64,000 nucleotides of DNA from an uncultured bacterium. GTDB taxonomy: Bacteria > Bacteroidota > Bacteroidia > Bacteroidales > Bacteroidaceae. Position numbers and translations under genes: made by a program. The notes beneath the pieces were generated by a model. That model saw only the letters and a list, made by a program, of their open reading frames with translations, ran no database searches and had not been told where the DNA came from. The stretch is from NCBI GenBank assembly GCA_905214795.1, contig CAJMNM010000001.1, positions 248,001-312,000 on the forward strand, read 5' to 3'. Below are positions 54,961-63,796 of this stretch, one piece after another (position 1 is the first letter of the stretch; every line of letters starts with the position of its first letter).

Positions 54961-56490
54961 ATGGAAAAGCAGAATATCAGTAAAATTCAGGTTCGTCCCC
55001 TTCAAATAGAGGACTACAGCCAGCTTGCCCAGTCTTTTCATCGTGTTTATGCTGATGGCAGCGATGTATTTTGGACACATAAACAAATTGAAACCCTATT
55101 GCACATCTTCCCCGAAGGACAGATTGTTACTGTTGTTGATAACAAGATTGTAGGATGTGCACTTTCTATTATTGTGGATTATGACTTGGTAAAAGGCGAT
55201 CATACTTATGCAAAAGTAACCGGACAAGAAACATTCAGCACACATAATCCTAAAGGTAATATTCTATATGGTATAGAGGTTTTTATACATCCCGAGTACC
55301 GCGGCATGCGTCTGGCCAGACGAATGTATGAATACCGCAAGGACCTTTGCGAGAAGCTTAATCTTAAAGCCATCATGTTCGGCGGACGTATACCTAATTA
55401 TCATAAGTACGCTGACAAAATGCGTCCTAAAGAGTATATTGAGCAGGTACGTAAGCGTGAAATATTCGATCCGGTACTGACCTTCCAATTATCTAATGAC
55501 TTTCATGTACGCAAGGTCATGACCAATTATCTGCCCAACGATGAGGAATCACGCCATTATGCCTGCCTGCTTCAATGGGACAACATCTATTACCAACCAC
55601 CTACCGAAAATCCCATTCCAGCCAAGACGAGTGTACGCGTTGGCCTGGTACAATGGCAAATGCGCAACTACCATTCAATTGACGACTTATTCGAACAGAT
55701 TGAGTTTTTCGTTGATGCAGTATCAGGCTACCAGAGCGACTTTATTCTCTTCCCCGAATATTTCAACGCACCTTTAATGGAAGAGTTTAATCACATGAGC
55801 GAATCACAGGCGATACGTGGGTTATGCTCTTATACAGACGAAATACGCGACCGATTCATCAAACTGGCCATCAGCTACAACATCAATATTATTACCGGAA
55901 GTATGCCTCATCAGCGTGAGGATGGTCTGTACAACGTAGGTTTCCTTTGTCGTCGTGACGGAACCTATGACATGTATGAAAAGATACATGTCACTCCCGA
56001 AGAAATAAAAAGCTGGGGACTGACCGGAGGCAGCCAAGTCAGAACATTTGAAACCGACTGTGCAAAAATCGGCGTTCTGATCTGTTATGACGTTGAGTTT
56101 CCTGAGCTATCCAGAATCATGGCCGATCAAGGCATGCAAATCCTGTTCGTACCATTCCTTACCGATACACAGAACGCTTACTCGCGTGTACGTGTTTGTG
56201 CGCAAGCCCGTGCCATCGAGAATGAATGTTTCGTGGTCATCGCTGGTAGCGTGGGCAATCTGCCACGTGTACACAATATGGATATTCAGTATGCCCAATC
56301 TGGTGTATTCACACCGTGCGACTTCGCCTTCCCTACTGATGGCAAACGTGCAGAAGCCACCCCTAACACAGAAATGATTCTAGTTTCTGACGTTGATCTT
56401 GACCTGCTCAACGAATTGCATACATACGGCAGTGTACGTACGCTGAAAGACCGAAGAAAAGACTTATATGAAATCAAATTCAAGAAATAA
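54961..56490 (+). CDS. GNAT acetyltransferase-nitrilase superfamily fusion
   Basis: A 509-residue two-domain protein. Residues about 10-200 are a GNAT domain with the acyl-CoA segment YRGMRLARRMYEYRKDL. Residues about 220-500 are a carbon-nitrogen hydrolase (nitrilase superfamily) with Glu in LFPEYFNAP, Lys in MYEKIHVTPEE and Cys in GVLICYDVEFPE, a complete Glu-Lys-Cys triad. Such fusions are known as a conserved family in several phyla; the substrate is unknown to me. The pairing suggests amide cleavage and N-acylation of the same small molecule (inference). Single gene, convergent with ddh. Confidence 0.88.
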   Translation: MEKQNISKIQVRPLQIEDYSQLAQSFHRVYADGSDVFWTHKQIETLLHIFPEGQIVTVVDNKIVGCALSIIVDYDLVKGDHTYAKVTGQETFSTHNPKGNILYGIEVFIHPEYRGMRLARRMYEYRKDLCEKLNLKAIMFGGRIPNYHKYADKMRPKEYIEQVRKREIFDPVLTFQLSNDFHVRKVMTNYLPNDEESRHYACLLQWDNIYYQPPTENPIPAKTSVRVGLVQWQMRNYHSIDDLFEQIEFFVDAVSGYQSDFILFPEYFNAPLMEEFNHMSESQAIRGLCSYTDEIRDRFIKLAISYNINIITGSMPHQREDGLYNVGFLCRRDGTYDMYEKIHVTPEEIKSWGLTGGSQVRTFETDCAKIGVLICYDVEFPELSRIMADQGMQILFVPFLTDTQNAYSRVRVCAQARAIENECFVVIAGSVGNLPRVHNMDIQYAQSGVFTPCDFAFPTDGKRAEATPNTEMILVSDVDLDLLNELHTYGSVRTLKDRRKDLYEIKFKK

Positions 56491-56512
56491 AATAATAATC
56501 TTACCTTAATAC

Positions 56513-56549
56513 AAAAAGAGGTGTCCGGAAATTCCGGATACCTCTTTTT
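56513..56549. terminator. Bidirectional terminator
   Basis: A 17-bp stem with one G-U pair (56513-56529 against 56533-56549, core GTCCGGA/TCCGGAT) has a 3-base loop, with A and T runs on its two sides. It serves the convergent GNAT-nitrilase and ddh genes. Confidence 0.85.
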
Positions 56550-56597
56550 ATTTAAAACTATTATTAAACACTTTTTTCTGCGTACAACCAGCAAAGC

Positions 56598-57497
56598 TTA
56601 TACTAGATGTGAGATAAGTTCCTCACGGTCGCCCGGCAACAAATCAATAACCGGAATCTCAATCATTGTGTAACAACCCGGCTGCTGTTTCATTGAAGCA
56701 CGTGCCACACAAACAAGAACCTGACCAGTAAGAGCCGGATTGTTGATATGCATATTAAACTCGAACAACTGATTCTGAGTCTTGCCGGAAACACCCTTAC
56801 GCGTTAAATTAACGCCATGTCCCATATCCAGCAATTCGTCTACACAAGGTACTTCAATAACATGTGTTTCGTCATTGACAAAGTAGGGGTCATTCTTTAT
56901 AGCTTCAGCTACCTTTGCAAATTCATACCCCTCCTTCACTTCAATATATACCATACGACGGTGAATACCTGTACCAGTCGGAATGGTCATTGACAAAGCA
57001 GCCTTCACACCTTCGACTGCCTTCACAGCTACAGTGTGTCCCATACTCATACCCGGACCGAAGTTTGTATAGGTAATCCCCTTCGGAGCTATCGCCTGCA
57101 ACATAGCACGAACAATAGAATCACTTCCCGGATCCCATCCGGCAGATATAACAGACACAGCATTACCAGCCTTCGCGCTTTCGTTCAGCGAACGGCGCAA
57201 ATCGGTAATCTGAGTATGAATGTCAAAACTGTCGACTGTATTGATACCCAACGAAAGAATATCCTTAGCATATTCTTCTACCTTACGGGTTGGAGTTGCC
57301 AAAATAGCTACATCCACATCCTTCAATTCACGAATATCCTTTACTACTTCATATTTTTCCAGTTCTTCAGGTTTGTTATCTCCACCCTGACGACGCACAA
57401 TACCAGCGACTTCAAAATCAGGGGCAGCCTCCAGGGCCTGTAATGCGTAATGGCCGATATTTCCATATCCCACTACTGCTGCTCTTATCTTTTTCAT
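56598..57497 (-). CDS. ddh: Meso-diaminopimelate dehydrogenase
   Basis: NADPH-dependent reductive amination to meso-diaminopimelate, a direct route to the peptidoglycan and lysine precursor. The 299-residue protein starts with AAVVGYGNIGHYALQALEAA and contains VISAGWDPGSDSIVRAM, TYTNFGPGMSMGHTVAVKA and DETHVIEVPCVDELLDMGHG, as expected for Ddh. It is 30 bases downstream of the C1 peptidase gene on the same strand, possibly one transcript. Confidence 0.93.
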   Translation of the reverse strand: MKKIRAAVVGYGNIGHYALQALEAAPDFEVAGIVRRQGGDNKPEELEKYEVVKDIRELKDVDVAILATPTRKVEEYAKDILSLGINTVDSFDIHTQITDLRRSLNESAKAGNAVSVISAGWDPGSDSIVRAMLQAIAPKGITYTNFGPGMSMGHTVAVKAVEGVKAALSMTIPTGTGIHRRMVYIEVKEGYEFAKVAEAIKNDPYFVNDETHVIEVPCVDELLDMGHGVNLTRKGVSGKTQNQLFEFNMHINNPALTGQVLVCVARASMKQQPGCYTMIEIPVIDLLPGDREELISHLV

Positions 57498-57527
57498 CCT
57501 TAAAACGTTTTTATTGATATGTAGTTT

Positions 57528-58919
57528 TTAAAGTTCATTTTGAAACATCGGATCCCATGCCGGCAAACGGACTGGTTTCATCTTCAGAATATCCAATACT
57601 TCTGACGGACAGTACTTTTTATTGACTACCACACGGAACATGTATTCGTTAAACCATTCATCTGTCATTATCAGATGTCCCTTATAACCAGAATTCGCAC
57701 CCCAGCTATTTTCTACCATCCACTTTATCGGCTTATCATTCTGATCCAAATCCACAGCCATCAATGTCATGGCATGAGTACTTCCACTGTCAAAGCTCTG
57801 AATACGCTGTTTCTTATTCATTCCAAAAGTTGTTCCGAACAGACTTGCATAATCATAATTATTCAAATCCAATGTACCTTTTTCTATATTCAGGAACTTA
57901 CCCACATCACAACTGAAATACATCATTGTACTGTCTTTCAGACTAGCTATAGCCATCTTCTTGATTTCCTCTATCGGCAGATTAATATAAAGCCAGTTGT
58001 GTCCGTCATAAACATGGCGGTCATAATCAATCTCATATACCTTATTATATGGACGTGAAGGGTCATTCATCAGCATCACATAATTAGCATTCAAATCCTC
58101 ACCGCCACAAACTTCCTTGTAGAAGCTTTGCGGAGTATATTCCTTCAACTCGCCTACAATCTTACCGTCCTTACGCGGAGCCCATTTGAAAGTCTTTACA
58201 GGCTCACCGTATGCATAAACCAACATGCGGTATACTGTCTTCATCATCTCTACTTTCTGCTGCTCCAACTGCTTTTCTGACTTACCTGATTCTGCAAGAT
58301 CCCGCAACTGCAATCCGTATTCACGCAGTTTACGTTTCAATAACGATGCAAATTCAGACGTATTATCGCTGCAATAAGTCTCTGCCATCACCTCTTTAGG
58401 TACAACACCATACTTAGCAAACAAATCCGACACACCCGTAAACTGACCGCCATCGCTCAACGGATTGCGGAACAACCATTCCACCATCTTATCGTCCATC
58501 GGTTTTTTACGTGTGTCTATCACACCTTGCAAGAACAAGTTGCTTTTCTCTAACTGGTCATAGAAAAAGGTATAAACCTGAGAAAACTGGAAATTACTCA
58601 TTCCTGTCTTAGCCATTACCTGAGAACGTAAAACGTTCATACCTGTAAACAACCAACAACGTCCGCTTGACTGCTGGTCGGTAATACCCGAGCTATTGAC
58701 TTTCACACTAAACCATGTATCAGGCTGAGCCGACTGAGCAGCGTTCTGAGACAGTTTTTTAATAGGATTCACATTAAGCGCATTACGAACAGCTTTATCT
58801 GTTGCACTATTTTGGTAACTCTCTGAGAGTGTGTTCAGCACCTCTGGCGTCAAAGCCTGCTGAGCGAACATGACACTACTGCCTAAAAACGAAATTAAAC
58901 ACGCTGTTATTCTCTTCAT
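57528..58919 (-). CDS. C1-family aminopeptidase (bleomycin hydrolase type), exported
   Basis: A 463-residue papain-fold peptidase of the PepC/bleomycin hydrolase family. The catalytic Cys is in DQQSSGRCWLFTGMNVLRSQ, His in GSTHAMTLMAVD, Asn in WMVENSWGANSG; the C-terminal end has LPAWDPMFQNEL, typical of the family. Unlike the cytosolic relatives it has a signal peptide, MKRITACLISFLGSSVMFAQ, so it is periplasmic or secreted. Probably co-transcribed with ddh. Confidence 0.9.
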   Translation of the reverse strand: MKRITACLISFLGSSVMFAQQALTPEVLNTLSESYQNSATDKAVRNALNVNPIKKLSQNAAQSAQPDTWFSVKVNSSGITDQQSSGRCWLFTGMNVLRSQVMAKTGMSNFQFSQVYTFFYDQLEKSNLFLQGVIDTRKKPMDDKMVEWLFRNPLSDGGQFTGVSDLFAKYGVVPKEVMAETYCSDNTSEFASLLKRKLREYGLQLRDLAESGKSEKQLEQQKVEMMKTVYRMLVYAYGEPVKTFKWAPRKDGKIVGELKEYTPQSFYKEVCGGEDLNANYVMLMNDPSRPYNKVYEIDYDRHVYDGHNWLYINLPIEEIKKMAIASLKDSTMMYFSCDVGKFLNIEKGTLDLNNYDYASLFGTTFGMNKKQRIQSFDSGSTHAMTLMAVDLDQNDKPIKWMVENSWGANSGYKGHLIMTDEWFNEYMFRVVVNKKYCPSEVLDILKMKPVRLPAWDPMFQNEL

Positions 58920-58969
58920 TGCCTTTTTATTTTAATAAACGCTTGATACACTAAGCTTATTTTGTACGA

Positions 58970-58977
58970 CAAAAATA
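58970..58977 (-). promoter_or_regulatory. Promoter -7 box of the C1 peptidase gene
   Basis: Plus-strand CAAAAATA reads TATTTTTG on the minus strand, 51 bases upstream of the start. Confidence 0.5.
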
Positions 58978-59053
58978 CAACAAACAACACATATTTATTA
59001 CGCGACATCTGTTTGGTTAATCTTTTTTAAGAAAAAAGCATATTAAAAACAAA

Positions 59054-59089
59054 AGGCGACTTACTGTCCAAACATGCAGTAGGTCGCCT
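59054..59089 (-). terminator. Terminator of the acetyl-CoA hydrolase/transferase gene
   Basis: AGGCGACTTACTG (59054-59066) pairs with CAGTAGGTCGCCT (59077-59089) with one mismatch. On the minus strand it is followed by TTTGTTTTTAAT. Confidence 0.8.
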
Positions 59090-59110
59090 ATATATATCCT
59101 TATCAATCGT

Positions 59111-60622
59111 TTATTTAATGTATTCTGCCCAATCAGTCAAACGCATATCTCCTTTTCTTACAAGAGTATCATGCATAGCAAAGGCAGCCGACAGACAATG
59201 ATGAGTATGACCGCCATAACGTTCTGCATACTTCAGGTAATCACGCAACATCGGACGATAATCCGGATGTGCCACCTTAATCATTTCCTCAGCCTTCTCC
59301 ATCGCACATTTTCCTCGCAAATCTGCTACACCATATTCCGTAATCACAGCATCTACGAAATGGCTGGTATGATCAATATGCGAACAGAAAGGCACAATAC
59401 TACTGATAGTACCTCCTTTGGTTGTGGACCCACAAGTAAAGATACTCAAATACGCATTATTTGTAAAGTCAGCAGATCCTCCGATTCCATTCATCATCTT
59501 TGTGCCGCAAATCTTAGTAGAATTCACATGACCGTAAATATCTGCTTCAATAGCGGTATTCAACGAACAAACTCCGATACGGGCAATAACTTCAGGAGAA
59601 TTAGAAATTTCAGAAGGACGAAGTACAAGTTTATCCTTGAAAAAGTCCATGTCATCATAAATACCCTTCAAGCAGTCGTTAGTCACTGTCAACGAACAGG
59701 CAGAAGCAGACAACACGCGTCCTTCGCGCATCAATTGAACCGGAGCATCCTGCAAAACTTCGGTATAGATACTGAAATTAGGCACTTCGGGACATTTACC
59801 CAAAGCACCTAACACCGCATTGGCGCCACTGCCCACACCACTCTGCAAATTCAAGAAAGTTGGTGGAATTTTTCCGTTCTTCATGTTATCCAACAGAAAA
59901 TCAGCCACATTCATACCAATTTGTGTAGTGATGGCATCCGGGTCCTTAAACGCACGTGCCTCATCAGGTATATCACATTCTATTACCCCGACAACCCTGT
60001 CTGCATCCACTTCCACATAAGGCTTACCAATACGGTCATTAGCCTTCATAATCATAATCGGTCTGCGATAAGGCGTTTCTTCCAATTCATAAACATCATG
60101 TATCCCCATACAGCTTTTACTGTGAAAAGCATTCAGTTCCACAATGATGCCTTTCTGAGCCAACCGGCAGATTGTCGGGCTGATACCGCCTGCAGCAGTC
60201 AGATAAATGTGTGCCTTATTACCCACCAGTTCAATTTCACAAGCTTCTATGATAGCCCAGTCCACCTTACCAAGATACCCCTGGCGAAGCTGCGAAGCCA
60301 TATTGGATAAATTCAAATCAGAATAAGAGATTTCATTTTTGTTCACATGCGTACGGAAATCCTTATTCGTTGTATAAGGCGCACGGAATTTAATTGCATG
60401 CGAATTAGCCAACATTCCGTCACAACTTTGTCCTGTAGACGCGCCTGTGAAAATATTAATTTTAAACTCCTTGCCTGCAGCATGTTCCTGCTCTGCCTTC
60501 TTAGCTATCTCAGCCGGAACACATTTTGGAACACCGGCCGGTGTAAATCCACTCAAACCTATGGCATCTCCATTTTGAATCAGTGAAGCCGCTTCTGCAG
60601 CTGTAATTTTGTTGAATCTCAT
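59111..60622 (-). CDS. Acetyl-CoA hydrolase/CoA-transferase (Cat1/ScpC type)
   Basis: A 503-residue class I CoA-transferase family protein. Motifs: GDAIGLSGFTPAGVPKCVP, FTGASTGQSCDGMLA, LQSGVGSGANAVLGALG and the active-site Glu region DAVITEYGVADLRGKC. Relatives transfer CoA between acetate, propionate and succinate; in this propionate-forming group a succinyl-CoA:acetate or propionyl-CoA:succinate transferase fits. Sequence by eye does not separate hydrolase from transferase. Single gene, divergent from miaB. Confidence 0.9.
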   Translation of the reverse strand: MRFNKITAAEAASLIQNGDAIGLSGFTPAGVPKCVPAEIAKKAEQEHAAGKEFKINIFTGASTGQSCDGMLANSHAIKFRAPYTTNKDFRTHVNKNEISYSDLNLSNMASQLRQGYLGKVDWAIIEACEIELVGNKAHIYLTAAGGISPTICRLAQKGIIVELNAFHSKSCMGIHDVYELEETPYRRPIMIMKANDRIGKPYVEVDADRVVGVIECDIPDEARAFKDPDAITTQIGMNVADFLLDNMKNGKIPPTFLNLQSGVGSGANAVLGALGKCPEVPNFSIYTEVLQDAPVQLMREGRVLSASACSLTVTNDCLKGIYDDMDFFKDKLVLRPSEISNSPEVIARIGVCSLNTAIEADIYGHVNSTKICGTKMMNGIGGSADFTNNAYLSIFTCGSTTKGGTISSIVPFCSHIDHTSHFVDAVITEYGVADLRGKCAMEKAEEMIKVAHPDYRPMLRDYLKYAERYGGHTHHCLSAAFAMHDTLVRKGDMRLTDWAEYIK

Positions 60623-60661
60623 AGAATCGGTTAATTATATTATTTTGTTAGTTGCTACGCA

Positions 60662-60669
60662 CAAAGTTA
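60662..60669 (-). promoter_or_regulatory. Promoter -7 box of the CoA-transferase gene
   Basis: Plus-strand CAAAGTTA reads TAACTTTG on the minus strand, 40 bases before the start. Confidence 0.55.
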
Positions 60670-60958
60670 GTACTTTTTTTTAAAAATATGTCACGATACG
60701 TAACGAATTCATTTTTCTGCTCTTTTTTACACTTTACTTCTATTTCTAACGAGCAAGAATCGTTACCCGTTATTTTTCGATGCAAATTTTCTAATCTTTC
60801 AAATTCTTTGAATATAAAAAAATCCAATAATTCAATGTGTTAAGGTCCTTATATTATACATATATTTTTACTTACAGAAAAACGATTTACTTTTTATAAA
60901 CCTATCAAAACTTTTATTTTAAATCTATAAATCAACAAAATACAACTTTAAAAGATAA

Positions 60959-61043
60959 AAGGGAATCTCACGACTCCCTTCTACTAAACTAAACCTTAAC
61001 TATGAAAAAATCTAATGTTTTTTATCTTTCACAAAATTCCTAA
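60959..61043 (+). promoter_or_regulatory. Small hairpin followed by a 13-codon mini-ORF
   Basis: AAGGGAATC and GACTCCCTT form a short stem with one mismatch around 60959-60980. It is followed by CTAAACCTTAACT and then ATGAAAAAA at 61002, a mini-ORF encoding MKKSNVFYLSQNS. This could be a leader upstream of miaB, or a remnant; no consensus promoter precedes it. Confidence 0.3.
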
Positions 61044-61167
61044 AAAATTTAAATATATCAAATAATCATCACAAATACAATTTATTTTTTAACATTTTTT
61101 ACTATTAATAAGTTTATCTTGCAATTCTTTACAGATTATAGATTGCGCCTATATAAGTTAAAATAGC

Positions 61168-61175
61168 TATCTTTG
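61168..61175 (+). promoter_or_regulatory. Promoter -7 box of miaB
   Basis: TATCTTTG matches TAnnTTTG, 20 bases before ATG 61196; a TTG at 61143-61145 is 22 bases upstream. Confidence 0.6.
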
Positions 61176-61195
61176 CAGTCAAATTGCAGCAAATA

Positions 61196-62539
61196 ATGAA
61201 AAAGCTCTTTATCGAAACCTACGGTTGCCAGATGAACGTGGCAGATAGCGAAGTCGTAGCTTCCATCATGGGCATGGCGGGCTACGAAACTACACAGACA
61301 TTGGATGATGCCGACGCCGTATTTCTAAACACATGTTCTGTACGCGACAATGCAGAACAGAAAATCATCAACCGGCTGGAGTTCCTGAATGCCATGCGCC
61401 GTAAAAGACAATCGCTTATCATCGGTGTTCTCGGATGTATGGCAGAACGGGTAAAAGAAGAACTTGTTACCAACCATCATGCGGATCTTGTTGTGGGACC
61501 AGACGCTTATTTGACTCTTCCCGATTTGATTGCACAGGTAGAAACCGGACACAAAGCCATAAACGTAGAACTGTCTACCACCGAGACCTACAGAGATGTC
61601 ATCCCGCAGCGTCTTTGCGGACCGCACATTTCCGGTTTTGTCAGTATCATGCGTGGCTGCAATAATTTTTGTCACTATTGCATTGTGCCTTATACCCGTG
61701 GACGCGAACGCAGCCGAGATGTGGAGAGCATCCTTAACGAAGTACGCGATCTCCGCGACAAAGGATACAAAGAAGTCACATTATTGGGTCAGAACGTCAA
61801 TTCTTACATGTGGACAAACAATAACGGTGAAACCATAGCCTTCCCGCAATTACTTCGTATGGTAGCCCGCGAAGCTCCGCAAATGCGTGTCCGCTTTACT
61901 ACCTCACATCCCAAAGATATGAGTGACGAGACCCTTCAGGTTATTGCTGAAGAACCCAATGTATGCCGTCATATCCATCTGCCCGTACAGAGTGGAAGCA
62001 CCCGTATTCTTAAACTGATGAACCGTAAATATACCCGTGAATGGTATCTCGACCGTGTGGCTGCTATTCGTCGCATTATTCCCGACTGCGGCCTTTCCAC
62101 CGATATATTCTCAGGTTATTGCACCGAAACGGAAGAAGACCATCAGGCCTCTCTTTCTCTCATGCGCGAATGCGGATACGACAGCGCATTCATGTTTAAA
62201 TATTCTGAACGACCAGGCACCTATGCCGCCAAACATCTGAAAGATGATGTCCCTGAAGAGGTTAAAATCAGAAGACTGAACGAACTTATCGCTTTACAGA
62301 ATGAGTTATCAGCCGAAAGCAACAAACGTTGCGAAGGTCGCACCTACGAGATTCTGGTAGAAGGCGTCAGCAAACGTTCGCGCGACCAGCTTTTCGGCCG
62401 GACAGAACAGAATAAGGTTGTCGTGTTCGACCGGGGAAACAGCCACATCGGCGATTTTGTCACCGTCCGCATCACAGACAGTTCGTCTGCCACTTTAAAG
62501 GGCAAACTTGTTGACAAATCGTCCGATATTACCCAATAA
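61196..62539 (+). CDS. miaB: tRNA-2-methylthio-N6-dimethylallyladenosine synthase
   Basis: Radical-SAM methylthiotransferase that modifies A37 of tRNAs. The protein of about 447 residues has the N-terminal UPF0004 domain with MKKLFIETYGCQMNVADSE and two further cysteines (FLNTCSVRD, VLGCMAERV), the radical-SAM motif RGCNNFCHYCIVPYTRGRER, and a C-terminal TRAM domain (EILVEGVSKRSRDQLFGRTE). ATG 61196 is preferred over TTG 61184. It leads a plus-strand group with ftsX, a DUF3098 gene and uppP. Confidence 0.96.
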   Translation: MKKLFIETYGCQMNVADSEVVASIMGMAGYETTQTLDDADAVFLNTCSVRDNAEQKIINRLEFLNAMRRKRQSLIIGVLGCMAERVKEELVTNHHADLVVGPDAYLTLPDLIAQVETGHKAINVELSTTETYRDVIPQRLCGPHISGFVSIMRGCNNFCHYCIVPYTRGRERSRDVESILNEVRDLRDKGYKEVTLLGQNVNSYMWTNNNGETIAFPQLLRMVAREAPQMRVRFTTSHPKDMSDETLQVIAEEPNVCRHIHLPVQSGSTRILKLMNRKYTREWYLDRVAAIRRIIPDCGLSTDIFSGYCTETEEDHQASLSLMRECGYDSAFMFKYSERPGTYAAKHLKDDVPEEVKIRRLNELIALQNELSAESNKRCEGRTYEILVEGVSKRSRDQLFGRTEQNKVVVFDRGNSHIGDFVTVRITDSSSATLKGKLVDKSSDITQ

Positions 62540-62580
62540 TTAACAATCGCAACAAAAACTCATCCCAGAAACATACGAAG

Positions 62581-63441
62581 ATGAAAAAAGGAAAAGCCTC
62601 TTTAGGTTTACAATGGTTAACCACAGGAGTCAGCACAACCTTGGTTTTGGTACTTCTCGGTATGGTTATATTTTTTCTGCTGTTCGCCCAGCGCCTTTCC
62701 GACTCGGTTAAGGAGGACCTTACGGTTACCGTTCTGATCAGCGACGCCGCAACGCCACAGGATATCAATACGTTCCGTAAAAAGCTGTCCACAGAATATT
62801 TTGTCAAGCATCTCCACTACATTTCTAAGGAAGATGCTCTGAAAGAACAAATCAAGGCCATGGGCAGTGACCCCTCGGAATTTTTGGGTGCAAACCCTTT
62901 TACTGCATCAGTCGAGTTACATATGCAACCTGCATATTCCAATACCGACAGTCTGGTATGGATCAGTTCTTATCTTAAGCAGCAATCATGTGTGGAGGAT
63001 GTCATCTACCAGAAAGAACTGGTCGATTCCATCAATCAGAATCTCCGCAACTTGAGCTACATATTTCTGGCTCTTGCCGCACTGCTCACTCTCGTCTCTT
63101 TTGCACTCATCAACAACACAGTACGATTGAGTTTGCACTCCGGCCGTTTCCTTATCCGCACAATGAAGCTGGTCGGTGCCACACGAGGCTTTATCCGTCG
63201 CCCGTTCATGAACCGTAGTTTCTGGCTGGGGTTGATTTCCGGTGTTCTGGCCAACGCCATTCTTTTGGCTGGTATCCGTACTATGCTGCATTACGACGCC
63301 ACGGTCGGACAATATATAGACGAACAGATGTTGATTCCTGTCGGAGCTGCAGTTCTGCTTTTCGGCCTGCTGCTAACTTTGCTCTGCACATACTTCTCCG
63401 TCAACAAGTATCTGCGTCTCAAAGCCAATGATGTTTATTAA
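62581..63441 (+). CDS. ftsX: Cell-division permease-like protein FtsX
   Basis: Membrane partner of the FtsE ATPase, linked to peptidoglycan hydrolase control at division. The 286-residue protein has an N-terminal membrane segment (TLVLVLLGMVIFFLLFAQRL), an extracytoplasmic domain (residues about 45-155, LTVTVLISDAATPQDINTFR), and three C-terminal membrane helices in an FtsX permease domain (YIFLALAALLTLVSFALINN, GRFLIRTMKLVGATRGFIRR). It precedes the DUF3098 and uppP genes, a usual Bacteroidetes order. No ftsE is present in the window. Confidence 0.94.
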   Translation: MKKGKASLGLQWLTTGVSTTLVLVLLGMVIFFLLFAQRLSDSVKEDLTVTVLISDAATPQDINTFRKKLSTEYFVKHLHYISKEDALKEQIKAMGSDPSEFLGANPFTASVELHMQPAYSNTDSLVWISSYLKQQSCVEDVIYQKELVDSINQNLRNLSYIFLALAALLTLVSFALINNTVRLSLHSGRFLIRTMKLVGATRGFIRRPFMNRSFWLGLISGVLANAILLAGIRTMLHYDATVGQYIDEQMLIPVGAAVLLFGLLLTLLCTYFSVNKYLRLKANDVY

Positions 63442-63475
63442 CGCATTATCAACATTTTACAATAATAGCCCAATT

Positions 63476-63745
63476 ATGGATAAAAGAAATTTTGCATTTG
63501 AAAGAAAGAATTTCATTCTGCTTGCCATCGGTATGATTATCGTAATCATAGGCTTCATTCTTATGTCTGGTTCCGGCAGTGACGAAGGTTTTTTCAACCC
63601 AGATATTTTTAGTGTCAGACGAATTAAAGTCGCACCTGTAGTTTGTCTTTTCGGTTTCCTTTTTATCATCTATGCCATTCTTCACAAACCATCTACACCA
63701 ATTGAAGAAGAGGAAAACAAATCAGATAATCTGATACAGCAATAA
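63476..63745 (+). CDS. DUF3098 small membrane protein
   Basis: About 89 residues with two membrane helices: FILLAIGMIIVIIGFILMSG and VAPVVCLFGFLFIIYAILHK, joined by GSGSDEGFFNPDIFSVRRIK. This is the DUF3098 pattern, found between ftsX and uppP across Bacteroidetes. I prefer ATG 63476 (MDKRNFAFERK) over the upstream start inside ftsX. Likely envelope related by context. Confidence 0.85.
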   Translation: MDKRNFAFERKNFILLAIGMIIVIIGFILMSGSGSDEGFFNPDIFSVRRIKVAPVVCLFGFLFIIYAILHKPSTPIEEEENKSDNLIQQ

Positions 63746-63796
63746 AAGACTTTATTTATCCGTTATTATTAAACATAGAACCATACGCAAGCAGCA

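Larger units (their letters stand above)
60623..61167. other. Intergenic region between the CoA-transferase gene and miaB
   Basis: About 545 bp, AT-rich. It contains the CoA-transferase promoter at 60662-60669 and a small hairpin plus 13-codon ORF at 60959-61043. Nothing else was recognised. Confidence 0.6.
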
